A stretch of DNA of 64,000 bases from Ischnura elegans. Taxonomy: Eukaryota > Arthropoda > Insecta > Odonata > Coenagrionidae. The stretch spans positions 60,052,968 to 60,116,967 of the forward strand of contig NC_060257.1 of the NCBI RefSeq assembly GCF_921293095.1, read 5' to 3'. The notes beneath the pieces were generated by a model, which saw only the letters and a program-made list of their open reading frames with translations, made no database searches and was not told where the DNA came from. The position numbers were made by a program, and so were the translations under genes. Below are positions 22,922 to 35,058 of this stretch, piece after piece; position 1 is the stretch's first letter, and every line of letters begins with the position of its first letter.

Positions 22922-23710
22922 TTGGTAAATATCGGTTACCTTAAGGGCCACTCAAGGTTACTCTAACCACCAGTTAAGTAGCCCTGGCATGGCCCAGACA
23001 AACGCAGTTAAATTGGAGACTCTTTCTTGATACCTTGAGAATAGCCTTATACTTCGCGGGAATATTACCAACCGATAATCTACTAAAATCAATAAGGTCC
23101 AGTTAAGTTAAGGTTAATTTAACCACCAGTTAAGTTAACCTGGGACGGCCCAAACAAACACGTTTTTAATTGGAGTTACTTTCTTGACACCTTGACAATA
23201 GTAAAAAGCTTTTAACTTTGTGTGATTAGTAGCTTTGTTTGAGTTGGAAAAAAACCGTTACCTTAAGGGCGAGTTAAGTCAAGGTACTCAAATCACCAGT
23301 GGAGTTGCTCGTCCCAGACAAACACGTTTTAAATTGGAGAGTTTTTCTTGGCACCTTGAGATTAGCTTTGTACTTCGTGGAATTATTACCAACCGATGAT
23401 CTATTAAAATTAATAAGGGCCAGTTAAGTCAAGTTAAGTTGCCCTGGAACGGCCCAAACAAACGCGTTTTTAATTGGAGTTACTTTCTTGATACTTTGAC
23501 AATAGTAAAAAGCTTTGAAATTCGTGTGATTAGTAGCTTTGCTTAAGTTGGAAAAAGTTACCTTAAGGGTCAGTTAAGTCAGGATACTCAAATCACCAGT
23601 GGAGTTGCTCGTCCCAGACAAACACGTTTTAATTGGATACTATTTCTTGGCACCTTGAGAATAGCTTTGTACTTCGTGGGATTATTACCTACCGATGATG
23701 TATTAAAAGC
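22922..23710. repeat. Tandem repeat, five monomers with alternating variants
   Basis: The landmark CA(G/A)ACAAACxCG-TTAATTGGA occurs near 22996, 23152, 23316, 23454 and 23615, a spacing of roughly 140-165 bp. Odd and even monomers resemble each other more than their neighbours (CAGACA against CAAACA type), giving a dimer of roughly 310 bp. It is also rich in CCAGTTAAGT words. Confidence 0.78.
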
Positions 23711-25184
23711 ATAAATTTCAACCTCCGGAACGAAAATAAATATTAACACCAAGGCGAACAAATCTTTAATAAAAGTGTCGGACTAAATGTGGGTCTTGGG
23801 TCATAGTGGTAGCATATTGCAACCCAGATGCTTTGAGAAGTCAGCCAATAATGCTGAACATCAGCGACGCGGAGAGGAGTGAATTTTTTACAAAGGCTCT
23901 TTTTACGGCTTGCCACCACGTGTCGTCGTCACGTGCAAGGGGTTCGGGAAAGCATAAATTCACGCTTGTATCTTTTTTTTGCAGATCCGTCGGATTTCAT
24001 GCGAAGGCATTTTGATTGCAATCGATGGAGTTTATTTTTCAACTGAATTTTTTATCGAGGCCTGAGGCCAACGGGAGCATAAAAAAGAGATGAAAATTAA
24101 TATTCATGAAACGACTGACCTCGTAAAACGCCACGAAGCAAAATTGCTGAAAAGAAAAGTCATGAAAAAATCATTAATTATCAAAGTTCATGAATCAAAA
24201 CACTCGGGCAATGGTATTCCAATTAATATCTTTCATTGTGACAATTACCAGGATCACTTCTTTCGTGTAGAATAGAGAGAGATGTAATAAATTCGTACTG
24301 AAATCAGGATTTATGTCTGATACGCTTATTTTCTAGAGAATCTTTTCGCTGAATAAATATTCATAAATGTGTATACGTATATGCACGCAAAATAAATATT
24401 TATGAAATCATTGAACTCTGAAATTCTATGAAGCAAAAAATCTGAACAGAAAAGTCATCAAAAAATCATTAATTATGTAAATTCATAAAGCAACACTTAA
24501 ACAATGGTATTCCAATTAATTTTTTTCATTGTGACATTTATTAGGACTACCTCTTTCATGTAGAATACTTAAGAGGAGAGATGTAACAAAAACCGTTGTG
24601 AATTGTGGATTTATGTCTGATAGGCTTATTTTCTGGATAGCCATCTCGCAACTTCTTTTCACATTTTCCCAGATCGACGTCAAAAGTGTCTAATGGCATA
24701 CCTATTTGGTATTTTTTTTAGTTTCTATTAAGTTGAATTCATGAATACGGCAGTTCATCAATACGTTTGATTTTTTAATGAAGTGTATAGACCATCGAAA
24801 AAATAAAATATAAATAAATATTCATGACACCACTAAACTCTGAAATTCTATGATGCAAAAAATCATAACCGAAAAGTTTTGCATTAATTATAATTAATCT
24901 AAGCTCTAACAGCAACACTCAGGCGTCGGTCATTTATATTTATGCCTTTTTCATAAATATATAATAGAAGAACGTCCACCAGGTAATGCCCATCAGAAGA
25001 GCAAATATACAAGTCCTACTGAATTGTAGATTAATGTCCAATAGGCTTATTTTCAGGAGACTATTTTCGCTAAATAAATATTCATTAATGTGTATACGTA
25101 TATATATGTAAATAAATATACATGAAAATAAATATTTATAATATGGTATTTCCTGGAGTATAGGTCATTTATACAAAAGTTAGC

Positions 25185-25226
25185 AGCCAACGTTTCGATT
25201 TATTTTCTTAAATCATCTTCAGGGCT
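25185..25226 (-). ncRNA. Hammerhead ribozyme motif, left arm of foldback
   Basis: Inverted copy of the motif at 25512-25553, read on the minus strand, with the same cores and stems. Confidence 0.78.
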
Positions 25227-25511
25227 ATGTTAGAAAAAGTGTGAAACAATATAAAATACAGAGAATAAGACGATACACAATATTTATACATGAAGAAGGA
25301 ACAATTGGTTTTTTTATATAATACAATATAATTTAAAGAAATATGTATAAATATACATAAATATGTATAAATATGTATATGTTTATATATACATATTTCT
25401 TTAAATTATGTTGTATTATATAAAAAAACCCTATTGTTCCTTCTTTATGTATAAATATTGTGTATCGTCTTATTCTCTGTATTTTATATTGTTTCACACT
25501 TTTTCTAACAT

Positions 25512-25553
25512 AGCCCTGAAGATGATTTAAGAAAATAAATCGAAACGTTGGCT
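25512..25553 (+). ncRNA. Hammerhead ribozyme motif, right arm of foldback
   Basis: Stem I AGCC/GGCT (25512-25515 with 25550-25553), core CTGAAGA (25516-25522), perfect 6-bp stem II GATTTA/TAAATC (25524-25529 with 25536-25541), core GAAA (25542-25545), palindromic ACGT for a dimeric stem III, cleavage after GTT (25549). Every element of a type I hammerhead is present. Confidence 0.8.
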
Positions 25554-26840
25554 GCTAACTTTTGTATAAATTACCTATACTCCAGGAAATACCATATTAT
25601 ATATTAAATAAGGTCAAGAAAAGGAAAAAAAATAATAATAATAAATATTCATGAAATAACTGAACTTTAAATTCCTATGAAGCAAAAAATCTGGCCGGAA
25701 AAGACAAGAAAAAAATCATAAATTCTCTAAGTTCATAGAGCAACACTCAGGCTATGGTATTCCAACTAATTTTGTTCGAATGGTATTTTAACTAATTGCG
25801 TTCGTTATGGAATATATCATGATCACTTCTGTTACGTATAACTCTCAAGAAGAGAGGTTCAATAAAAATGTTACTGAATTGTGGATTAATGTCTGATTGG
25901 CTAATTGTCTGAATAGTCCTCCGCGTTTCTTTACATTTTCCTGGACCAATCTCAAAAGCTTTTAATGGCATACCTATTTTGTTTTTACCAAGTTAAATTC
26001 ATGAATAATACGGTCACTCAATAAGTTTGAATTTTTCAATAGAGTGAAAAGGCCATCGAGAGAATAGAAGAGATATGACAATAAATATTCATGATATGAA
26101 TGAAATCTGTAATTCCATGATGCAAAAATTATGAACGATAAAGTCATGCAAAAATTAGAGTTTAAGCTCGAACGGCAACACTCAGGAATTAGTATAGTAC
26201 TAAATGCATTATGCTAAATTTTTAATAGTAGCACAACTGCCAGATAATATGCATAATAAAAGGTGACATACAAATCCTACTGAATTGTGGATTAATGTCT
26301 AATAGTAGATTAATGTCTACTTATTTTCAGGTGACTGTTTTCTCTATTTTTACAGTCCTCCAGGTTAACCTGTAAACCCAAAAACAATAAATTAAGACAG
26401 ATATTTTGCAAACCGGAAAGGTATAACAATTTCTCTTTCCCCCCCGAACAATCGAGGACATAAATAAATGCTGTGGAGAACTTCGTTAGCGCATTTCTTT
26501 TTTTTTTGGTATACGCCTGCAGCCCGCCGCCATACGCCTATAGAAGCGACTTGCGGCGTTGTATGCAGATAGGTGATGTAGATTTGTACATCGGATACCT
26601 ATTCAATATTCAAACTTTCTATCTTCCGAATTAAAATCATGAACATAGCCAATCAACAGCGAAAAGATCGTCCGAAACCAACGACAATTAGGCTAAATTC
26701 TAACGATTAATTTTTGAAGAACTTTAAAAATTCGGTAAAACCAGGGACACACTACCAATATTTACAGTTATATCAACGCACCAATTAAAATGACCGTACA
26801 AAGTAAGATAGAAAACTCGTGAAATATTTTTTTTACACTA

Positions 26841-27400
26841 TTGAGGCCGGAGTATGAACAAAAAATTGCGCCGATGGAGAAATACAACTATTCGGGCAGC
26901 ACGTTAGAGGAAAACGGATACATCAGTAAGGAAATCAGGAGGAGATTTGCTTTAGAAAAGATGGCGTTCATGATTAGGAAGGAGCTTGTGAGGGGATCTT
27001 TACGTAAGAAGTCAAAGAAAAGACTAGTGAAGAGTCTTACCTGGATTGTAGCTCTTTACGGTGCGGAGTCGTGTACACTTATGAAGGAGGACGAGAGAAG
27101 ACTGGAGGCATTCGAGATGTGAGTGTGAAGAGAAATGAAGAAGGTAAAGTGGAAGGAGAGAAAGAAACGACGAAGTGCTGGACATGGTGGGTGAGGAGAG
27201 GCAGCTTCTAGGTGAGATACGGATGAGACTGAAGGTATGGATGGAGCGAGTACTTAGCGGAGAGGGGATGATAGTATTAGAGGGTAGAAGGTCAGACAAA
27301 CGAGGGAGAGGAAGGAAAAGAATTTAGATAGATATTTAGATAGAATGAAATGGAGTAGGCCTCATTGTGATTGGAGAGGGAAGCTCAAGAAGATAATACC
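26841..27400 (+). mobile_element. LINE fragment, RT C-terminal region
   Basis: The frame 26841-27122 reads YNYSGSTLEENGYISKEI, RFALEKMAFM and LYGAESCTLMKEDERRLEAFEM, which matches the YLGS, KEIKRRI, LYGCETWTL and RLEAFEMW motifs at the C-terminal end of such LINE reverse transcriptases. It ends in a stop, and sequence to about 27400 has further decayed remnants. Confidence 0.72.
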
Positions 27401-27705
27401 AGAATACTTCTTAAATACTCCAAGGGACCAACCTTAATCGGTAACGTTGGTAACACTGGGGAACAGCCATTTCGTTGTCTTAGATGCATGTGATTTGTTT
27501 TAAGAAATGAGATAATTGATAAATAAATAACCACGGTTTTTATCTATCACGCCAACTTTTTGAGGTAGAGGATACCTTCTTTTTGTCTTTCAGTGCCATT
27601 CAAAATTTACAAAGAAAGTAATTTAAAAGGAAATGCCATTTTTCATGCTATCCATACAGAATGTTTTAAATTATACAAAGGTTATATACAAAATATATAG
27701 CTGCT

Positions 27706-28798
27706 CCCTTTTAGTGCGGCGGGCCGATATATTGGTTATTGCCACTCGGGCGAAAAGTGCCGATATATCGGTTGTTACGTAGTCCATTATTTAATTTGCT
27801 ATGACTTATTACATTGCTATTACTTATTTCAGTAAACGTAAAAATATTTTGTCAAAATTAACCATTTTAACCTATTCAATTTTTTAAAAACGCATATGAA
27901 ACGCATAAGCGTACGAGGGGCGTTTTTTTTTAACCTCCGATGGGTCATGAACAGAAGACCAAGTGATTGATGAAAAATTATTTAATTTCTAAATTTTGAG
28001 CTCACTTGTGGTGTCCTTTCGACATAATTGCCTCGGCGATTGAGGAATTGTTGAGGTTGATTGAGGACCTTCTTCATAGGATGTTGCCGCCGATGACTTC
28101 CCTACGAAATTTGCCTTTGCCCTGAAGCTCATCGCCCGTTTGAAAACGCTTCCCTCCTAGCCACATCTTCATTTCAGTGTGAAAATGGAAGTCACACGGC
28201 ACTGCATATGTCGGCATTGGACGGAGGGTGATCGAAAATGTCCCATTGAAATTGTTCAAGGAGCAGTTGGGCTGCATCAGCGCTGAGATGACGGTCGTTG
28301 CCATGGATCAGAACCATCAGAACACTTCCTGAAGCCAGCACACGTCTCCTCTTTTGTTTTTCATGGGAATGGACGTAATGTTTGACACTCTAGCCACATT
28401 GCATTGAAGAAAAATTCTCTTTTATCGGCATAAAGACCAATGCATGTCAATGCTTAAGTCATTCGGCGAGTTTTCTGGGTGTCTCTCCGCAGTGCACCCT
28501 TGGCGGGAGAATCAATTGAGGCAGTGTAGTTAATGAGATTGCTGCTAACCTTAAACTAAAAACTTACGGTCGTAAATGTGTGTGGTGGTCGTGTGATCGT
28601 GTGGTGCGGAGAATGTGCAGTTGCCCTATGCGCGCAGTACCCGCCTATCGCTTGTATTTTGTTTTTGCTTAGCTATCGCGGGTTGAAAAAAAACGTCCCT
28701 CGTAGTAAAATAACTTCATTTTGTTTTTTTTCTTAGTTATGAAAATACTCTCCGCGTTTATCGCCACTACCCCAGGAAGAATAATAGCACTATGAGAG
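27706..28798. mobile_element. piggyBac-like element carrying a nested mariner
   Basis: Starts CCCTTTTAGTGCGG and ends at TTAA (28799-28802); the left TTAA has decayed. It shares with the element at 62139 the subrepeat GCCGATATAT(C/T)GG near its left end. A mariner inserted at 27914-28702 accounts for most of its length. Confidence 0.65.
27914..28702 (-). mobile_element. Deleted mariner-like transposon nested in piggyBac-like element
   Basis: Flanked by TA on both sides (27912-27913 and 28703-28704), with imperfect terminal inverted repeats beginning CGAGGGGCGTTTTTTTTT on the left and CGAGGGACGTTTTTTTTC on the right. A minus-strand frame within 28074-28304 includes CDFHFHTEMKMWLGGKRFQT, matching the SDFHLF and LxGKRF motifs near the C-terminus of mariner transposases. 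The rest of the transposase is missing or scrambled. Confidence 0.78.
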
Positions 28799-29032
28799 TT
28801 AATAAAAGGTACGGTCTCTGAATGCGTGAAAACTAACAGCAAAGTAGGTAAGGTGTATACAACCCGATTATCACGTGAGCTCTCTGCGTAACTATACCGC
28901 GATCTACCTTTGACTGGTCTCCTACGGCGTTAGTCAGGGAGATTTCATGTCATCCAATCGGAGAGCAACGATGCCTCCTGTGATACGCACTCAATTTAAA
29001 CGAGAGTGGTCACAAGTCATAAGGTGTGGAGA

Positions 29033-29218
29033 CAGGGGCGGATCCAGGATTTCTTTCTAGGGGGGGGGCGTATCCAGGATTTTGTTCTGAGGGGGGGCAC
29101 AAGGATACCTAGTGATACAAAGCGAGCGCAATGATAATGGGACCGCATTAAAAATCTTGCATATTTTTAAGGGTCTGGGGGGGCACGTGCCCCCGTCCCC
29201 CCCGCCGATCCGCCTATG
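29033..29218 (+). mobile_element. hAT-like MITE, 186 bp
   Basis: Flanked by the perfect 8-bp direct repeat TGTGGAGA (29025-29032 and 29219-29226). Ends are CAGGGGCGGATCCAGG and a complement beginning CATAGGCGGATC. G/C-homopolymer runs near both ends. Same family as 40519-40706. Confidence 0.85.
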
Positions 29219-30015
29219 TGTGGAGATAAAACTTGACATGGTAGAAAAAAGCTAATTACATTTGCAGACTTCGGAATGAGCTCGAAAATCGAAATCAACA
29301 AAAAATATGTTAAATATTGTTCCCCAGTTTAATAATAATTAATCTGCTTAATAGTTTTTCGAGACTTAGCAACTTATTTTTTTGGGAAGCCTTCGTAATC
29401 CTTAAAAACAACGTGTTCTTGAAGGAGTTTAGATAGTTAACGAGCCCAAACGCTACCACGGTAAGAAGCAGGTAATGGAAAAGAGGTGTTAAGCGCGCGG
29501 GAACTATTGACCCGTGCCGCTGCAAGCGCGCGAAGCCATTGGGCAATCTAATTCCTTGCGACCTTAATGACCTCGGAAGCCATTACGAAGGCTCATCTCC
29601 GGAGAAAAATCTTTTTACTCTCTACTCGCGAGCGGAGGTTCTATTTTGTTTTTTTTTTTGCATCGAAAAGTTCGGACCCTGAAACTTTTCGCCTCATACA
29701 CCACGGCAAGCGATTGATTAAAATCGTTAAGTACACACTTATTTGTCCGGTGGATCGAAGCTTCGGAGATGGCTGGAAAGTTTTGAGGGGAGAAGAAATA
29801 AGAGTTTTTTTTGCCTCTCTCAAATATTAAAAAACTTGGGTGATCGGCAAGTCATAAGTTTTTGTTTTCTGTAGTGCTCATCGATATCCAGTCCCATCAA
29901 GGGTACTCGTAATTCGAGACTCAACTCACAGATGGCGGCGCTGGAGGCGCTGACGTCATTTCCTAATATGGCCGACGTATCGATGACATGTTTGTTTTTA
30001 TTTTATAGCTGTAAT

Positions 30016-30472
30016 CAGGGCCGGATTTACCGTTAGGCGAAATAGGCACGTGCCCACGGGCGTCGCAGTCAAAGGGGCACCTTCAAAGGGCGGCAGTTCA
30101 TTCAGTTACAGCAGTACGTAATGTTTCTATTTTTGAAGTTACTCTTCTTTTTCTGTAGTATGAATTAAGGCTAGACATTACTTTTGGAAAGGGTATTCAT
30201 TAAGTGTTTTAATTGCATTAAAGTCAAACTGTTTCATTTAGTTTTTCTCCAAGCTGTTTTTCTTTAATTTAATTTCCCATGTTTTCCCTGCGCAAAAATT
30301 CAAGCATAAACGTATGCTGTCAGCCATATCTGTTTATCCCTTTTTTTCTAACCTTACCTCATGCGAGTGGCTATGCTTTATCATAAAAATCGGGGAGGGG
30401 GTGGGGCTCAAGTGAGGAGGGGCCCTCCATAGAGAGGTGCCTAGAGCGTAAATTTGGGTAAATCCGGCCCTG
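30016..30472. mobile_element. hAT-like MITE with 16-bp terminal inverted repeats
   Basis: Flanked by GCTGTAAT (30008-30015 and 30473-30480). Perfect 16-bp ends CAGGGCCGGATTTACC. No coding frame. Confidence 0.87.
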
Positions 30473-31633
30473 GCTGTAATAGCATGAATCTTATCACATC
30501 CAGCACCATCTAAGTTCTTGGAGCAAGCCATCCACTGTGTCACAGGATGCAATATCATGTAATCTATGCGTTCTGATTGGCTGATATGGGGTTTTAGTGA
30601 CGGTTTCAGCGATAGAAAAAGCGACCAGGCGAGTGACGAAAAAAGTGATGGAAATCTCCATCATTGTAGTGATCGCGAAAAACAATTGACGGCGACGATC
30701 ATTTGCGAGTGATCACTCAGAAATGACGGATAAAATGATCGTTTGATTCAGGCTATATATTAAAAACTTTCAAACTAAAATAAAGAGAAAATTTCGTACA
30801 CTAATTATTGTATGTTGTTTTTAATCTCAATTATGATAAGACAGTTTGCCTGTCAGACCCTTGTGTCCCCCCCCCCAGAAAAAATTCTGGATCCGCCCCT
30901 GGTTCTAACCTCAACTATCCTACTATACCTCCATATTTGAGTCTCGGCGTGGGTGATGGTAAAGTTTTTGGAGGCGGCGACCGACAGGTGAACTCATTTT
31001 CGTGGCGAATTCCATCCTTGATGCTTATGATTTTGCACCTTTTCTCGCGACTGCGTACAAAGTCACTTGTTCTATGCAGTGCTTTGAAAACCGTCCGTCC
31101 TGGTAAAGCGACAAAGACGGGTTTATTCTCCGTCAGTGGTTTAGTAAGCACGATCTCCATCTCCTGTGCCACAGTGTGAACAAGAAAAGGACATGTTCGG
31201 TCAGCCCAGTCTGAGATTCGCCTTGCAAAAAATAATGGTGGTGTGGTTGCTAGGATACCTGACCGGCAATCTGGGGTTTTGATATAATATCCGGGTTCCA
31301 TTCTTAGAAAAGTCAATTGATTTTTTTCATGGCAAATTTTATCCTTGGTGTATGTGAGCTCATTTTTGTCCTCAAAAACTCATCAAACTCAAAAAAATCG
31401 TCAAAACTCATCTGCTCTGCTGTGTTAGCTATTGGTACATTCATCCTATGTAAAAAAATTATAGTCTGAATCGACCTAATTGGATGAAAATATTCTTTCT
31501 TGCTTATATGGATTTCACCGAAAATACCTAGGTATTTACCATCCGACGGGCCTCGTAAACCAATCGTGAGTGGTCAATGTTCATTACGATTCCTGGGTGT
31601 CTGAATCTGTAGTGTTAAATGTAACATGTCTGC

Positions 31634-31888
31634 CACTGGCGTAACCAGAGAATTTCGTTCGGGGGGGGGGGGGGGGCAAGACCATGGGGGAAAATGTTTG
31701 AAAAACAGGGTTAAATGTAATGGTTTTTACACTAATTTTAACACTTTTAACAATGGGAAAAAATTATTTGTTAAACAAACATTTTTTAAATTCATGATTT
31801 TTCAACACCTCGTTTTTATTATGAAGGAAAATAGATGTGTTTTTATATTTCGGGGGAGGTCCGGACTCCCCACCTTGCTAGGCCACTG
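31634..31888. mobile_element. hAT-like MITE with long G run
   Basis: Ends CACTGGCGTAACCAG and the complement CTAGGCCACTG, followed inside by a run of sixteen or more G. Flanking octamers match poorly, so the insertion is old. Interior matches the copy at about 45590-45825. Confidence 0.6.
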
Positions 31889-32718
31889 ATCTACGCAAAA
31901 GTTGAGAATATCCATGGGATTTCATTGAAATATTCGGTTTTGTGAACCGAATTTCCAAAATAAAACATAAAATGCATGAGCCATTAACTTCACAATTTTT
32001 TGTAGAAGTAATGAATTTCAAAAACATATTCATACACTATCAAGAAATTAAGCTGGTACAATCAATTGAGCAAAGTGAATTTTGAGCAATTTATTTGAAA
32101 AAATAGTAATCTTTTACCATCTCAAGTAGCTAAACGTTTTTAAAAACCTGGAACACGATCAATGTATCCGTAAAAGATGATGACCTACGAAAATCAGAAC
32201 GAGGAAATTTTCGAGAATAGAATTCAATCGGATTCCTTCGTAAAATTATTTATATTGCCTCTCTCCTACCATTTGAATTCCCTCTTGCATTCCGCGCCCT
32301 GAATTTCCGCAATTCGAACGGAAAATCAGCATTCATAACTGGTAGAATATGGATCGCTTCCGATTTTTTCCATAATGCAAGGGAAGTGGATGTGGGAGGC
32401 AAAAATGTTAGGCGGAGCGTGGTAAGGGAAGGATAAAACAGCTGAGCTCATATCATGCGTGAGAAGGCGAATCGTGCACAAAATTGCTTCCGCTAAAAAG
32501 TTCCTTACGCTCCGCTGAAGACGGCGTCGTCAGAAATTCTCAATGAAAATTTCTTTGCACCGCGTTGCGACGGCCATGTAAGCGATTCAGACATTTCAGA
32601 ACTTTCCGAGGGAGAAAATCCCATTCCTTTGGCGCCTCGGTGCAACGTCATATCCACGCCGCTGAGTGCGAAATAATAGAATTGTGAAGATGAGGGGTCG
32701 TGTGCAATAAATTTATCT

Positions 32719-33263
32719 TTTTTCCCTTATTTTGACCTCATTTAATTGATGATTAAATAATTCCTGTAGTATAGGTCATATATAATGCAAAAAGTTGTTA
32801 GCCAACGTCTCGGTTTATTGTAAAACATACATCAGAAATGTGAATGAAAAAAATGATAATACAATAAAGCACAATAATATACAATATTGATGCATAAATA
32901 AAGGTTAAAAAACAGTCTTTTTTATAATAGTTCACATATCTAAATCAATTAACAGCTGTAGTAAAAAAAAGAGCCGCCGAAAATAATGGTAACTAGGTTT
33001 GGTAAAAGCTTAGTTACCTACTGTCAATAAACAAATATGTGCAAAACTAAGATAATATGCCAAAATTCTTATGTATTCCCTTCTCATTTTTTAATTATTT
33101 TGTTGCAAAAAAAGACTGTTTTGTAACCTTTATTCATGTATCAATATTGTATATTATTGCATTCTCATTTTTTCATTCTAGGCCCTGATGAATTTTAAAA
33201 AAACGTTGGCTAACAACTTTTTGCATTATATATGACATCTGCTCCAGGAATTATTTTACCATT
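32719..33263. mobile_element. Decayed foldback related to hammerhead elements
   Basis: A 545-bp insertion between two copies of AATAAATTTATCT (32706-32718 and 33264-33276), with inverted ends that share the phrase TAGCCAACGT with the foldback at 25137. The right arm keeps CTGATGA and CGTTGGC but lacks the G of the GAAA core, and the left arm is also degenerate. It interrupts the 32.6-36.1 kb tandem array. No coding frame. Confidence 0.62.
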
Positions 33264-34986
33264 AATAAATTTATCTGAATTTTTTATGTCTGAGGCTTAA
33301 AAATTTTGCAATCAGGAAAAAAATGAAAATATTTAATAACGCTTAATATTTCAAAAATTTAACCAATTAAAGCTTAGTTTCAAATTGCATCTTTAGTTCA
33401 AAAATAGTGAGAAGAAGAAGACGAGATGTTATGTTTGAAAACTTCCCTGCTATTTATAAGGCTTTGTTAAAAAACCTCCAAAATAATTTACGATATCATT
33501 TTTACCTTCTGCCTGCCTTTTTAGCTTCACATTTATCTCCATTTCTAATATCTGAGGCTAAAAGATTCTGCAATAAATTATAAATTCAAAAATTTTTGGC
33601 AAAGTGAAATTTCTCAAAACGGCAACTCCTTAAAATTTATTTTCAAATTGCATTCTAAGTTTTAAAGAAGTCAGCATAAGAGCATTAAAGAAGAGACATA
33701 ATGTCAGAAAATTTCACCGCACTTTATAAGGCTACGTTATTAAAGCCTCCAAAATAATTTACGAATACATTTTTAGCTCCTGCCCATTCATGGGTTTCAA
33801 TCATTAATCAACGATGTACAGAAAAACTCAATATAGACCAATATTTATACCTATTGTAGTTGACAGCCTGTTGCGAAGAAAATTATAGTTTGAAGGTTAA
33901 ATTGCTTTTAAAATTAACTTAACATTGTAATGTTTCATTGCCAAGTCAAATTAACGACAAGTTAAAAAAAAATTTCAAGCATTAAAAATCAATTAGACCT
34001 ATCCTAGAGGGAAAATCCCATTCTTCGGGCCCTCAGTGCAACGTCATATCCACGCCATTGAGTGAAAAATGATAGAATTGTGAAGATGAGGGGCATAGAC
34101 AATAAATGTATCTGAATCTTTAATATATTAGGCTTTAAAATTCTGCAATCAGTAATAAAATCCCAAATTTTAAAAACGTTTAATGTCTCAAATTTAGCGA
34201 CTCCTTAAAATTTATATTCCAATTGCTTCTTTAGTTTAAAAAAGTGAAGCACGAGTTAATGAAAGAAGATATATAATGTTAGATAATTTCTCTGTTCTTC
34301 ACTAGGTTGCGAAAAAAACATCTAAAATTATTTTTGCGCGTACACTTTTTACAATTCCGATGGTAGCTTTGTTGATGAAACATAGGTTTCTATCTGTATC
34401 TAGGATTAATATCAAATACCAAACTCAAATATATTCCCATTAAAGAAAACAGGCTATTGAGAAGAAAATTATGGTTTGAAGAGTATTAAGGTTAAATCGC
34501 TTTAAAAGTAACTTAACATTGTAATGTTTCATTGCCATATCAAATTCACGGCTTGTTAAAAAAGGTAAAATCTCAAAAATGGCTTCTGCTTACGTTAAGG
34601 TCGCTTCCAGCATCCAGCACAGCAAGGCAAGAAAAATGAAAAATAAAAGTTTAGACATCAAAAATCAACTGGAACTATCCGACAGACAAAAAACTATTCC
34701 TTAGGCCCACAGTGGAACGTCATATCCACGCCACTTGTGTGCGAAATGATTGAATTGGGAAGATGAGGGCTAAAAGATCTATACATTTATCTTTATTTCT
34801 AATATCTGAGGCAAAAAGACTCTACAATAAGTTATAAAATCAATTTTTTTTGACAAAGTATGATTTCTGAAAACAACTCTTTAAAATTCATTTTCAAATT
34901 TCATTCAAAGTTTAAAAATTTTTCACATAAGATCATTAAAGAAGAGACATAATGTTAGAAAATTTCACCAGTCTTTATAAGGCTAC

Positions 34987-35054
34987 GAGTTCAGCATTCT
35001 TTCGGGCTGCATCCGCGTCCGTTGTCGAAGAACCACAACAGTTTCGCCAGCTCT
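34987..35054. repeat. Left inverted repeat of Penelope-like element 2
   Basis: Sixty-eight bases that are the reverse complement of 35708-35775. It holds only the 3' half of the hammerhead motif on the minus strand, because the CTGAGGA half is missing here. Confidence 0.88.
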
Positions 35055-35058
35055 TCTT

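Larger units (their letters stand above)
25137..25600. mobile_element. Non-coding foldback with two hammerheads (retrozyme/PLE-like)
   Basis: Two long inverted arms (about 25137-25349 and 25388-25600) around a short AT-rich centre, nearly identical by eye. No reading frame. Each arm has a hammerhead motif on opposite strands. It interrupts the tandem array at 24.1-26.4 kb. The arms resemble Penelope terminal repeats, so it may be a non-autonomous element mobilised by a Penelope-type enzyme; the mobilising partner is inferred. Confidence 0.75.
24070..26370. repeat. Tandem repeat, five units of about 300-430 bp
   Basis: Each unit starts AATAAATATTCATGA, then has a GAAGCAAAA-like segment, GTTCATGAA..CAACACTCAGG, GGTATTCCAATTAAT and GGATTTATGTCTGAT. 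Units begin near 24088, 24390, 24808, 25643 and 26080. The hammerhead foldback at 25137-25600 interrupts it. Confidence 0.75.

Noticed and set aside
22922-26370. Possible CRISPR-like regular repeats
   Set aside because: Repeat units are hundreds of bases long and degenerate, without short direct repeats and unique spacers, in eukaryotic sequence.
30915-31316. 133-codon minus-strand frame overlapping a 123-codon plus-strand frame
   Set aside because: No recognisable domain, start context or splice structure. The start shares a short block with a SINE body and the frames are likely chance in GC-richer repeat DNA.
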